A stretch of 64,000 nt of DNA, taken from positions 31,789 through 95,788 of the forward strand of contig QNGE01003028.1 in the NCBI GenBank assembly GCA_008508345.1, in the 5' to 3' direction. Under the pieces are notes generated by a model. It was not told where the DNA came from. It did not search any database and worked only from the letters and a program-made list of their open reading frames with translations. Positions 27,588 to 37,765 of the stretch are shown piece by piece; position 1 is the stretch's first letter, and the number at the start of each line of letters is the position of its first letter. Source of the stretch: Paragonimus westermani (lineage: Eukaryota; Platyhelminthes; Trematoda; Plagiorchiida; Troglotrematidae). The position numbers were made by a program, and so were the translations under genes.

Positions 27588-30500
27588 TTATTCGCATAAT
27601 GCAATTTTAGATAAATGAGGATCAAGCAAAGCTTTAAAACGATCCCTAGAAGCGCTACTGACGACCTCAGAAGGAAGGCTGTTCCAATAGTTAATAACCC
27701 TGTAAGAAAAGAACTGCTGCCTAAGAAAGGTCCGAGGACGAAGCTTGAAAAGCTTCCTATTATGTCCTCGCCGGCCGTCATCATTCGCTACAGTGAAGAA
27801 CTGTTCTACAAGACCTACTCTAAAGAAGAAGTGTGTGAGTATTAAATCCCCGCGAAGTCTTCGAAATTCAAGTGGGTAAAGGTCAAGAATTTCAAGTCGA
27901 GACTCGTAAGTAACATTACTCAGGCCCGCGACCATCTTGGTGGCCGCGCGCTGGACACGCTCAACAGCTAATATGTCTCTCTGCAGGCCGGTATACACGA
28001 CCTGATTGGCATACTCGAGGAGCGGTCTTATATAAGTCCCGTAAAGCGTTTGAAAAGCGTTCTTGTCCATGCGGGGGAAAGTGCGCCTAATCATCATAAG
28101 AGCGGCAAATCCCTTTTTTGCCGCCATCTCATGGTGATACGTGAAGGACAAGTTAGATGACAACCAGATGCCCAGATCTTTCTTCAGGTCGATTCTCATG
28201 ATATCTACTGTGCCAGATGCGCTATGAATCATGAAGGCATTGCCAGAATCTCCACCGAGTGACATGTGAGCACATTTATTGTCATTTAGTGGGAGACTCC
28301 AATCGTCCGACCAGCGCTTGATCGCGTCAAGATCAATTTGTAGTGCGCTGGGATCAGTGGCATTCCAGATTTTTAGGTCGTCTGCATATAAGAGGACGCT
28401 GCTGGAAATGTTGCTTGGAAGGTCGTTGATGTAAATGAGGAATAACAAAGGACCTAGAACTGACCCTTGGGGAACTCCCGCAGAAATGAAAGAGGGAGAC
28501 GAAAGGTCTGCTCCGGTCTTGACCCTAAACGTTCTATTATCAAGAAAAGAGGCAATCCAGCGAAGAACCTCTCCTTGAATACCGTAGGCTTCCAGTTTGT
28601 GTTTCAGGGGGCCGTGTGGGACACGGTCAAAAGCCTTGGCAAAATCAAAGAAGATGGCATCAGAGATGAGGCCATTGTCTTTGGCCTCCGTCAGACTATC
28701 CATGAAAATAAGCATGTTTGTTATGCATGACCGATTAGGAAGGAAGCCATGCTGTGTGGAAGAAAAAAGATTATTTGATAAGAAGTGATTGAGTATGGCG
28801 CGCTTTAGTAGGCGCTCCATTATTTTGCACGGGATGCTAGTGAGGCTGATTGGCCGATAACTAGCCGGAGAGTGCCGGTCACCCACTTTAAATATGGGTG
28901 TGACCATCGCCTCTTTCCATGCGCTAGGGAGGATGCTAGTCTGGAGTGTTTGCTTGAACAGCTTATAAAGGGGTTCAGCCAAACTAACAGCTGCTTCCTT
29001 GAGTATTCTGGGATGGATCATGTCGGGACCCATTGCACCGTAAGGATTAACCTTGAGTAAAAGGTCTTCGACATCTAGCACAGAAAACTCAGCGGTCACG
29101 AGTGGTTGCCTGAACTTCTGCAACGGTAGTACAGGATGCCAGCTCGGGGATACGACGTTATAGATTGCCGAGAAGTACTCCCTGAATAACTCGGCCACAA
29201 CTAGGGAGTCAGATGAAGTCTCCCCGTTGGGTAGTCGTAAAGAAAGAGCTGAAGGTTTGTTCTTTCTTAGTCGCCGCATATGCTTGAATAAGAAGTTTTT
29301 GTTCCCGCGGGCTCTTATGAGGATCTTCTCTTGTACGAGTTTGGTGTGTTCGCGGATTTCCCGCCTACACCTGTTTCGGACAATGTGGAACGCGCTTAGG
29401 TCCTCTGAGTTTCCAGTAAGCTTATGCTTCGCGAATAATTGGGAACGGTTATCGAGAAGACGACGTATCCTGCGTGGAAGGGGTGGCCGATAAGAGAAAA
29501 TGCACAGTTTGCGCGGTATAAATAAGTCGTCTGCTTTTTGAATTGCGCTGTGAAACGTGTGGTAGTTCTGGTCCACGGAGTCCAAGTCAAGAAGAAGTGA
29601 ACCTAGGTAGGTTCTCAGGCCGTTAAAATCTGCTTGATTAAAGTTTCGAACGGTGAATCTTTTTGCTGGTTGTTGTAACCAGTAACAGATAAGGTCAAAG
29701 GCTAACAGAGAGTGGTCACTGTGTCCAAGTGGTGGCTTGATGATCACTCTGTCTACCAGGTGGCTCTCATTAGTGATAACTAAGTCGAGCAAAGAGGGAA
29801 TCTGACCAAAACGGTGCCGCGTCGGGGCGGTGACGTGCTGTGTCCACGCCTTCCGACGTATCAGCGTTGATAAGGAAGTCGAGAATCCGCTTTCACAGTC
29901 CTGGTGAGAAACTGATGCCCAGTTTATCTTGGGTGCGTTAAAATCACCCATAATAAGCAGATGTGTAAAGCGTTGTAGGCCTAGGAAGTTTTCCAGGCTT
30001 ACCAGAAGGGTGTTGTCGTCGGGAACGTCTGATGAAGGAGAACGATAAATAACCCCCACTAGGAGTGAGTCTTGGCCGCGCAGTGGTAGTCGAAGCCAAA
30101 GAGCGTCACATTTATCAGAGGACTGGAAGCCACCAATAACCGTGGGTGTCGGGAGACACTGCTGAAGAAAAATCGCAGAACCCCCCATTCTCCCTCGGGC
30201 AGAGTCAGCCCGGTAAACAGAATACCCCGGAACACTCAGTTCACTGTCACTGATATCACCTGTAAGCCAGGTCTCCGTGAAGGCGAACATGTGGGGTTGG
30301 GTGTCATGAATTAACTGTCTGATTTCCGGTAATTTATTAAACAGACTCAGACAGTTGGTATACATGCATCTGAAAGCTACTTCCTCGTTGGATTTCGCGA
30401 GAAAATAGAAAGGATGGTGCGAGGAAGAGCCTGGGAAAGAAGGCCTAGAAATGAGGAGGGTGGTGGGGCTGGACTCGGTCTGTTCTTCCGAGTTGTTCTG

Positions 30501-30761
30501 ACGACCCTTCTTCGAGGATGTGGGCGCGACATCACCGCCTGTGCGTACGTCAGCGACCCTAACGGGCGTTCGATCAGCGTTCTGGGTGCCGCCACCTGGG
30601 AACTTTGCGTCCCCGTCAAATTCCGTTGCTTGGGAGGGTGTTTGAAAGTTTTTACCCACGGAAAATTTGACTTCCTCGTTTGCTGGGAGCGGGGTTTGGA
30701 AGACAGCAAAGGGCGCTGTGTTATGGGGCCACTGAAAGAGATATTTATAGGGGTGGGCCAA
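27588..30761 (-). CDS. LINE-A ORF2: endonuclease-reverse transcriptase
   Basis: The open frame has 1057 codons without a stop. An apurinic-like endonuclease covers about residues 133-356, with catalytic positions in TNCLSLFNK (about 135), ETW (E163), GDFNAPKINW (D273, N275) and GHSDHS (D349, H350). The reverse transcriptase covers about 570-850, with YRPISLTSIP (635), FFDFAKAFD (D706), GVPQGSVLGPLLF (762) and YADD (792-795). A CR1-type C-terminal region follows, with no RNase H. Its role is target-primed reverse transcription in the nucleus. The first 132 codons overlap ORF1 in the -1 frame and lack any domain. An ATG at 30365, 11 nt after the ORF1 stop and directly before the endonuclease, is the more likely start, giving about 925 residues. 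Every catalytic motif I could check is intact. Confidence 0.9.
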   Translation of the reverse strand: MAHPYKYLFQWPHNTAPFAVFQTPLPANEEVKFSVGKNFQTPSQATEFDGDAKFPGGGTQNADRTPVRVADVRTGGDVAPTSSKKGRQNNSEEQTESSPTTLLISRPSFPGSSSHHPFYFLAKSNEEVAFRCMYTNCLSLFNKLPEIRQLIHDTQPHMFAFTETWLTGDISDSELSVPGYSVYRADSARGRMGGSAIFLQQCLPTPTVIGGFQSSDKCDALWLRLPLRGQDSLLVGVIYRSPSSDVPDDNTLLVSLENFLGLQRFTHLLIMGDFNAPKINWASVSHQDCESGFSTSLSTLIRRKAWTQHVTAPTRHRFGQIPSLLDLVITNESHLVDRVIIKPPLGHSDHSLLAFDLICYWLQQPAKRFTVRNFNQADFNGLRTYLGSLLLDLDSVDQNYHTFHSAIQKADDLFIPRKLCIFSYRPPLPRRIRRLLDNRSQLFAKHKLTGNSEDLSAFHIVRNRCRREIREHTKLVQEKILIRARGNKNFLFKHMRRLRKNKPSALSLRLPNGETSSDSLVVAELFREYFSAIYNVVSPSWHPVLPLQKFRQPLVTAEFSVLDVEDLLLKVNPYGAMGPDMIHPRILKEAAVSLAEPLYKLFKQTLQTSILPSAWKEAMVTPIFKVGDRHSPASYRPISLTSIPCKIMERLLKRAILNHFLSNNLFSSTQHGFLPNRSCITNMLIFMDSLTEAKDNGLISDAIFFDFAKAFDRVPHGPLKHKLEAYGIQGEVLRWIASFLDNRTFRVKTGADLSSPSFISAGVPQGSVLGPLLFLIYINDLPSNISSSVLLYADDLKIWNATDPSALQIDLDAIKRWSDDWSLPLNDNKCAHMSLGGDSGNAFMIHSASGTVDIMRIDLKKDLGIWLSSNLSFTYHHEMAAKKGFAALMMIRRTFPRMDKNAFQTLYGTYIRPLLEYANQVVYTGLQRDILAVERVQRAATKMVAGLSNVTYESRLEILDLYPLEFRRLRGDLILTHFFFRVGLVEQFFTVANDDGRRGHNRKLFKLRPRTFLRQQFFSYRVINYWNSLPSEVVSSASRDRFKALLDPHLSKIALCE

Positions 30762-31896
30762 ATGGATGCTTTTTGAGCTTTAGGAGGCGGTCCTAGCAGG
30801 CTGCTTCCGTTCCGAACTCTTGGGAGGAAGAGTCTTCTGCTGGGCAGTTTGGTGGGTTTCAGGGTGGGTAACTCTGAAGACGGTTTTTGCGCGGTGTGTG
30901 TATCCTCAATGCTTGTGCCTGTGCCTGAGGCGCCGGTCGTTGGAACGACCATACAGACGGTGCCTCCGCTTTCCACAACAGACACAGGGGTCTGAGGGGC
31001 TACGTCGATAGCAGAAACTACGACTTTAGTCTCCAGTTGTAGCTTCTGGTCTGCCAAGATTTGTGACTTAGTCTTGGTCCGCTCTTCGCGTCTCGCTCTC
31101 TCTTGCCGGGAGCGGTCGAAAGATACGCCTTTCAAATGGGCGTTGGCGGACTTTAAAGCCTCTGTTTTGCCTACCACTACCTCGGGACTGAGCATGGCTG
31201 GCAAGGTTACCAAAAGGCCAAGTGACTTTTTGGTTGTCTTGGCCCGCAGCCTACTCGCAAGTACCATGTTTGTGGCATCCGGGGAGAAGGAAGTTCCTAG
31301 GACTGTCTTAGCTAGCTCGGTTGGAGAAGAGGTTGTAGGGAAGCGGCCCCATAAGACAACTCTCTTTTCCCTGAGAGCTTTTTCCTTCATTCTTACTGCC
31401 GCCTCCTCTATGTGGGCAGTTGATAGGGCAACTGCTTTCTTGGTGATTGCAACACCGGGGAGAGCAAGCGCTATATACTCATTCAGGGAATGTAGTTCTA
31501 ATTTCATTTCGGACAGAGTCCGTTGATACTCCTCTATCTTACTCTCCATGGAAGAAATGGAAGGAGATACAGAGCTAAGAAGAGCCCCGCATTTACAGTT
31601 GCAGGTTTTCTGCGTCACTCCACTTGACGTGGTGCGTGTGAGACCAGTCAGCTGCGGAGCGGTGCCTTGGCTTTCGCTGAACCTGCAACTCATACAGATG
31701 TAAATAAGAGATGAGGAAGCTAGCTGTTTGTACTGGTGTTCGTTAAGATCAGTGCACTTGAAGTGATACCACTTCTAACACTGGTTGCACTGCATGCCGT
31801 TTTGTACCGGTATTTTACGACCATACCGGCCGCAGGCGCTTGCTACTACAGACTGTGTCTGCTGAGTTCCAGCACTGCTAGATCTGACACGGGTCA
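30377..31896 (-). pseudogene. LINE-A ORF1: PHD finger and RNA-binding protein, one internal stop
   Basis: The frame starts at an ATG at 31896 and is open to 30377 except for a TAG at 31777-31775; downstream, 438 codons are open from 31693. The N-terminal part has the spacing of a PHD zinc finger (C4HC3): a first pair reading CGRY, with Tyr at the second cysteine position, then CNQC, WYHFKC and CMSC. The TAG falls just after CNQC. A coiled coil lies at about residues 48-74 of the 438-codon part. An RRM-like stretch follows, with RVVLWGRFP near 111 and LLVTLPAML near 160, then a basic run near 194-207, as in ORF1 proteins that package LINE RNA. PHD fingers in CR1 ORF1 are known from the family. 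Full-length protein would need readthrough; an internal start would lack most of the finger. Confidence 0.75.
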
Positions 31897-32155
31897 TTGT
31901 CGAAAAGGATGAGTAATATGCGAGGAGGCTAAAAATAGTACGGACACTATCGAACACGAACGATACAATATGCAATGAATTATGCTATTCGACAAAGAAT
32001 AGCAATGATTGTGTAAATTTTTTTGACGCACTGGGCACTAAGATAGCAAAGATATGAATGGACAATGACAGCAAGGAAACACAAGGTTAGAGAATAATAC
32101 AGATAAAACCGAGCACAATATGATACGCGATGAATTATGCTATCCGACAAAGTTG
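31897..32155 (-). promoter_or_regulatory. LINE-A 5' UTR with two tandem monomers
   Basis: Read on the minus strand, a CTTTGTCG(G/A)ATAGCATAATTC block starts at 32155 and again at 31997, about 158 bp apart. Similarity continues into a TCYGTAYTATT block in both units. LINE promoters are internal to the 5' UTR, and tandem monomers are a known promoter arrangement in other LINE families, so these may be promoter units. The relic at 36.03-36.33 kb carries both units too, so the arrangement belongs to the family. Confidence 0.6.
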
Positions 32156-32390
32156 GTCGGTCTTGGTATTTTAGACCCTTCATGCCCCATACCATACGTG
32201 TTGCGAACCTCTGTACTTTTTCGAGGGTGGCTATATCCCTTTTGAGATATGGGGCCCAAGCTTGGACACAATATTCCAAGTGGGGGCGAACTATAGCCGA
32301 ATACAGCAAAATGAACACCGCTGGACAGCGGTTAGCGATCGCCGAGTTCAGTCGATATAACTGGCCAGTCACGAGCGACAAATCATACAG
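32156..32390 (-). pseudogene. LINE-B (CR1-like), upstream half of interrupted copy
   Basis: The minus strand reads LLYSAIVRPHLEYCVQAWAP, then YLKRDIATLEKVQRFATRM and GMKGLKYQDRP: the CR1 region after the reverse transcriptase. It ends exactly where LINE-A begins. The protein continues at 27414 with LNLFSLERRR. Upstream of 32390 the similarity ends, so the copy was 5'-truncated, as is usual for LINEs. A second, uninterrupted copy lies at 54398-54800. Confidence 0.8.
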
Positions 32391-33129
32391 TGTTCAACGT
32401 TCGTAATCGAAGCACAATAGAGTTCACCTCACTCAAAAACAGGAAAGTCACAAGGCAACAAGGAACGTGTTTCAACACAACGCAGATACCGAAGAAGATT
32501 CAGTTCACACCGCGTCCCTGTCCATATATATAGGCGACCCCACGGTCCGGAAACAAACACACCAATCAGGAGTGGCCTCATGTTCACTGACCGCTGACCT
32601 CGGACTCTGGTTGTTCATCTTCCTCAGCCCCGTGCATAGATGCGGCCAGCCCACCTGTTCGAGGACCTGAAAGGGAGCGGAAGGGAGTATATGTGGTCAA
32701 ACAAGATGGCGGCACACTACAAGCTATTACAACTACTCATAAGAAATTACGCGCATATGGGTAGATACCAGCTTGCCACTTGACGGTGTCCCCCAACACT
32801 CGTCAATGCCCGATCATAAATATTACCGCATACCCCCAAGTATCCATACTCATCAATACAAAATTGTGTAGTGAACTGGAGTTTTCATTGGCCTGCCTGC
32901 AGTATGATGTGTAAATTACTTTCAAAACTTTTATTTGCATATAGCACCTAGGCTACCAGGAAAGCTCGTATGATATATGATGTGCGATTGTTTGTCAGCA
33001 CGCCATGGCACAATGTGGCGTGGAACTGAACAACACACACTTCCACAGTCGTCGATGGCCCGTACATAGTCGTCTTAAACGATTTTTGTATTGGTGCCAT
33101 TTATAGAGGTACAGGAAACCCTCAGTACA
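32391..33129. other. Unrecognised sequence
   Basis: No coding motif was recognised. It may include the U3 part of the following Gypsy-2 LTR, but the start of that LTR is not visible. Confidence 0.4.
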
Positions 33130-33246
33130 TCTCGCCGAATAAATATTCGGTCTTTATTCACGACGACCTTTGCATTTCGTGCGTGATAAATTTGTACCTG
33201 AGAAAACGATTTTTTGCGGCGTGCACCAGACTGGTGGATCCGTACG
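33130..33246 (+). mobile_element. Gypsy-2 5' LTR end and primer binding site
   Basis: An AATAAATATTCGGTC block resembles one at about 22040-22052, and the segment ends in GCACCA before TGGTGGATCCGTACG at 33232. The minus-strand Gypsy-2 copy has GCACCA, then TGGTGAGCCCGTTCA, at 45245-45231, so both copies share an LTR end and a TGGTG primer binding site. CsRn1-clade elements are known to use a TGGTG start matching tRNA-Trp; the tRNA assignment here is inference. Confidence 0.55.
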
Positions 33247-33315
33247 ACGGTAAGTTGCTGTTTTTGCACATTTCACGCATATCCAATTTTAACTCGGTTA
33301 ATTATCCACTCTTCC

Positions 33316-34830
33316 ATGATGGAGGTTCAACTTCACGTTTTACCGGACGATTCGGTTATTGTACTAGCCATGCTAATTACACCTTGTCCAGAGAGAATAA
33401 CCCTAAATCGTGGTTTGCTCGGTTGGAAGGCATATTCGCACTGCGACAAATTAGTTCAGAGCTCACCCGTTCCCACCACGTAGTTTCAGCGCTGCTACTT
33501 CACGACATTAGCGAAGCAAACTATGTTCTCGAGTCACCGGACTCCACGGAACTATATGAGTGAATAAAACTGACCGTGGTTAAGCGCGTTGGCCTGTCTA
33601 ACTGCCAGCGTGTTTTTCAGCTACAGACTGCGACTGAGCTCGACAACCGTAAAAAATTGCAGCTCGACATGCAACGGTTAGCAGGCGCGACACATGCAGA
33701 GCAGGCTTTATTTGAATAGATGCAGCCCCAGCGTTTGCCCGAGGATATGCGAAACACCCCTGCCGGAAGCCTGTCGGCAACCTTATCAGCCCTGTCTAAT
33801 ACCGCCAACCAGATTGAGGACACATACGGCACCACTATTTTCCAGCTCGCTTCGAGTAGTGAGGTAGCGATTCCTACTCTGACAGCTCAAGTTGCCAGCC
33901 TGACTAAGCAAATTCAGGCGTTATCGACGCAGTATTCGAGGTCACGTTCGACTATCCGCACTCGATGACGCAGCAACCGTTCGGGGTTGCATGCACTTCA
34001 TCAGCCGCTACGGAACACCAGTCCGAAGTTCTGCTGGTACCACCAGTGATTTGGCGAGAACGCTCGTCGATGCCGGCAACCTTTTACTTTCGGCCCAGCT
34101 GGTGAACAGGGCGGTCAAATTCTCAGTGCTACGGACGTAGCTCGTCCGTCTGGTCGTCTGTGCTTTTTCAGCAATCACCTGTCGGGGGTCCGCTGTCTTT
34201 TCATCACGGGTGGTGAGATAAGTTTGGTCTTACCAGAGGCCCACTACATGAACAGATCGATCACTGCAATCCTCGCGCGATCAACGGAAGCATTAGCAAA
34301 GTGTTCGGTCAGCGGTTTTGCACACTTAACGATGATCATCGACGGCCAAGTGACAATAATCAGCATCAGTTCTCCCCAGCACTTCGACTGTTTGGTGGGC
34401 TCCAAACGACGCCGTCTGGCCGATCGAACGACAAAGATGACCATTGCGGGGATTCTGGCCAATAGGGTATCAGTGAGTTCCGTGTAACAAAGCTCTTTGG
34501 AACTAAATTCCTTCAAGTTTCCAATCGACACGTGTCCGGCTGCTTTCCCACAGTCTTTCTATCTGCTTGACTTCGCAGGTTTCAACGGGCCCTACTTAGT
34601 TACGTCAGGCTCGCCGGCGTACTTTAAAGCTCGCAGGCTCACACCGGATAAACTAAAAATAGCTCACGCTGAGTTTAAGCACACGCTCGAGCTCAACTTC
34701 ATCCGGCCGTACAGTTGTCCCTGAACATCACCACTCAACGCGATGGCTCACGCATTGGGCAGTTGGCGTCAGTGTGAGGACTATCGTTTGCTTAACAGTG
34801 CCACGTGTGATAAACGAATTAGTGGGCTAT
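33316..34830 (+). pseudogene. Gypsy-2 gag-pol relic, plus strand
   Basis: Gag starts near 33316-33319 (MEVQLHVLPDDSV) and continues with NPKSWFARLEGIFALRQIS, then after a stop with a segment near 33720-33960 containing TAQVASLTKQIQALS. The zinc finger region near 34035 keeps only CWYH. A protease relic near 34200 reads FITGGEISLVLP where DTGA would be expected. The reverse transcriptase start, PAYFKARRLTPDKLKIAHAEF, is near 34610-34680. Shortly after, near 34790, an EDYRLLNS segment marks the next block. The copy ends there; palm, RNase H and integrase are absent. Stops and frameshifts throughout. Confidence 0.75.
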
Positions 34831-35455
34831 GCGCTCAACATACGCCTATTAGCGCATGAATTTTCTGGAAGCCGGAACGCATGTACGCATAGCGGAACTG
34901 CGTTCGTATGAGCTTGCTAACTGGAGCCACTGATCTTGTGTTATGTTTTGACGCGGATAAGTCGTACTCTAAATAACTGCTTGACGGCCATGAGAGAGAT
35001 TCCTATCGTGTTTTATTATGTGCAAATCAATACAAAAACTTATTAAGTTCGGGCCCGACAGAATAGAGTTGGTCGTGTAATCACATCGTTACAATGTGTA
35101 CAACCTCAAACAGCCTAATGATACGCGCAGAACTAGTGCATGTATGGCTGGCCCAAGAACACTGGAGACATACCGTGTTACATAATTGCGGGGAGGAATC
35201 GAAAAGAAAAATGTGTATGGGGAACCAGCGTGTATGCACCTGATTCTCGTCCGCAAACGGTCTACAAAACCTCTCTTGGAGGGCAATTGGGACATGGTCC
35301 CAACGGGCATCCAACAAAAGGAACGCGTTTAGGCTTGGAAGTATACCAAATATTTCCAGCAACGCTTAGTTTTGGTGTGGTATGAAACCAACGCAGCAAC
35401 TTAGAACGGAAGGGAAAGGAGCGGTGGTTGGCCTACAGCACAGTTGGCGACACTC
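34831..35455. other. Unrecognised sequence, possibly including the end of a Gypsy-3 LTR
   Basis: No coding motif. The last 60-70 bp before 35455 show weak similarity to the 3' part of the plus-strand Gypsy-3 LTR. Confidence 0.4.
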
Positions 35456-35763
35456 AGAAACGCACCAGTCGAAAACTGACTAGAGCCTTTGGGTATGTTA
35501 AACAACACCGGAACACGTGCAAGCGATACGACCTTAATAAATGAAATAATGGGCGAGTCCTTAGGACGAGTTCATGCTTTCGCTGCATGCGGTTAGTTGC
35601 ACGGTCGAGGAAAGTGGCACTGAGTTCGTATGAGGCTTCTTATTGCATGCGTGCACAGGATCATGCGCATAGAACAGACAAGTGAGAAAAACAGGATTGC
35701 AGCCGAGATTCTCAGTGGCCGCACGATTGGTGGTCACTGGATATATGTGTGAATCTGACAGCC
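35456..35763 (-). mobile_element. Gypsy-3 LTR, minus orientation
   Basis: This is the reverse complement of about 25136-25455 with few mismatches. Shared blocks include tgcacggtcgaggaaagtgg, the gcatgcggttagttg block and gggtatgttaaacaacac. On the minus strand it begins TGTCAGATTC at 35763. No gag or pol follows it on the minus strand, so it is a solo LTR or the end of a deleted copy. Confidence 0.7.
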
Positions 35764-36029
35764 CATACGCTCAGTGGAAGCGGCCTTACGCAGAATAAAT
35801 GCAGTCTCAAGGAGGGAACGAGGGGCTAGCCAACCATGCGCCGCAATGCATTCTGCTTTTTGTGGGCTCCTTTATCTTGCTTGTTTTTTTACTCCAAAAG
35901 TTTGTGGCTGCAAGCTGATGTCACATGGCTTCAGTCAGTTAACTTGTCACACCATTTAGCGAGCTACTGCTGATCTGAGTGTCCATCGTCGAAAATAATG
36001 CGTAGCACTGCTTTTGGAAATTATAGCTC
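35764..36029. other. Unrecognised sequence
   Basis: Nothing recognised; ends at the start of a LINE-A relic. Confidence 0.4.
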
Positions 36030-37750
36030 GTGCAAATAGCAATGACTTCTGTTAAACAAGGATCTAACAGCTTTTCAACAACCTTTGAGCGGGTAACCCG
36101 AAGTACTACACAAATGTACTTAATTTCATTATCTATTCATGTTTTTGTCCTACAGGCGCAATTTTCTTGAAACTTATTTGGAAGATTATCTCTGTTCTTT
36201 ATCGAATAAAGTACAAGTTTTTTGCACCGCATTTTCGCCCCCTCTGTTACCTTTGCCCCCGCTTCCCTTAGTCTACGTCTAGAGTTACTGGGAAGAGTTT
36301 TATTTTGTATATTACTTGTCCCCTCCAGTAGTGACTCGCGTTTCAACTAGCTGTGCTGGAGCTCAGCGGTCACTCACTGACGAAGAGTTCGCCCGCAACC
36401 GTTACCGTTGCAAAATGTGCGTGCCAGACCACGTGCAGTACTATCAAGTCCGGAGGTGATATCACTTTTGATGAACTTGCTTCCACGAATACCAGTATAA
36501 GTGGCTCGCTTCCACATCTCATTTTATCTGCATCAGGTGCAGGTATGACGATTGCCGCTTTGCCCTAGAATAGCGATGCGCACACCATGAAATGTGCAGC
36601 AACGTAAGATAGTCGTAATTGCAAGTGCGGGGCTTTCTTGATTCCATATCTCCTTCTATCTCCTTCATATGAAGTAGGGTGGACGTGCACTAGTGGACTC
36701 TATCTGCGACTGATTTGGAAGTAGTCCTTGGATAAGTACACTGCGCTTGCCTCCCATGGTGTTGCTATCGCCAAGAAAACAATTGCACTTTCGACTGCAC
36801 ACATAAGAAAGGCTGCGACAAAGATGAAAAAGTAAGCTCTCAGAGGACGAACACGTATTTTATGGAGCCGTTTTCCCACAACATCTTCTCCAACCGAGTT
36901 AGCCAAATTAGTCTTGACCTGGTTATTCTCCACGAACGTCACAGACGTCTTATTTGCGGGCAGGAAGCGTGCCAAGCCACCCGAGAAGCCATCTGGCCTT
37001 CTGGTAACCCTGTGTGCCACGATCATGCCCGGGACATTCCTGGAAAAAACTGTGGCCCTAAAGTTTAATAACACTAACCTAAAAGTCATGCTTCCTGGTC
37101 GCTCTCGGCAACATAATGTGAAGCACGAGCCGCGGGCTACTAAGAAACCACAAGTAATGACAGCTGATAACTGCAACTAAAGGCGGGTTGTAGTTTGTGC
37201 TTCCAACGTGCCCACCCACGTTTAGTGCTTGTGGTTGCAAGCAGGAAGGCAGTTTCTGCAGGTGTCATTCTAACGGCTGACCCCCAAACACACGAACAGG
37301 TGCTGAGTTCACGGAAGCCGATGGAAAACCGCATTCCGACTAACCTTTCACGAAACCTGCCAAACGGCTACATACTAATCATCCTTCCAATAATTCAGAT
37401 TAAAAGAAGCCTGTTCGAGTAACCTCCCACGCGGCAAGAAGTATTTCTCTCGTTGGCTTCGCCAGTTAGTTCTATCGTTGGCTGCACGACGCCGCGCATA
37501 CTGCTCTATTCAAACCCTCACTCTTGACACTTGAAGGGTCTGAACTTTCTTGGATGGGGACTTCCAAGCACCTTCCCAAGAAGTGGTATTTAACAGGGGA
37601 ACAGTAGCCGCACGTTGCGATACCACGAATGCTATCTAAGAGTTCTATAGTGTCGTTGGCGTACGCACAGACAGTGAGGTCGCGCCGGCAGCCACACATT
37701 GGCAGTTGGTAAAACTCAACAGAAGAAGCCGAGTCCGATCCCACAACCCT
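36030..37750 (+). pseudogene. LINE-A 5' half relic (5' UTR and ORF1), plus strand
   Basis: The region matches LINE-A from its 5' UTR onward. Both 5' UTR monomers are traceable (cattatctattcat near 36130, ttctttatcgaata near 36195). The ORF1 start is mutated from ATG to GTG at 36331. PHD finger remains include CKMC near 36413, where the intact-looking copy has CGRY, and a YHF segment near 36460. The RRM-like part near 36920-37140 (SGLLVTLCATIMPG, LKFNNTNLKVMLPGRSRQ) is open for 88 codons. ORF1 C-terminal similarity continues to about 37744. Then it stops abruptly against a minus-strand LINE-A relic; ORF2 is missing. Confidence 0.75.
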
Positions 37751-37765
37751 CCTCAGTCCAGTTAA

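Larger units (their letters stand above)
27415..32155 (-). mobile_element. LINE-A: near-complete CR1-like LINE
   Basis: This is a full-length-looking non-LTR retrotransposon on the minus strand: a 259 bp 5' UTR with two tandem monomers, ORF1 (31896-30377, one internal TAG), ORF2 (ending 27588), and about 170 bp of 3' UTR ending in a short ATCGCTGAAATCGCT repeat, typical of CR1 tails. Both ends are set by the interrupted LINE-B copy, which resumes at 27414 and 32156. I see no convincing target-site duplication, common for CR1. At least six partial relatives lie in this window, at 22.3, 36.0, 37.8, 49.5, 53.4 and perhaps 60.3 kb. It is by far the least decayed of them, so it is probably the most recent insertion. 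Confidence 0.85.

Noticed and set aside
31074..31526. 150-codon plus-strand open frame
   Set aside because: It is the antisense shadow of LINE-A ORF1; the same antisense frame appears in the 36.7-37.2 kb relic only because the sequence is homologous.
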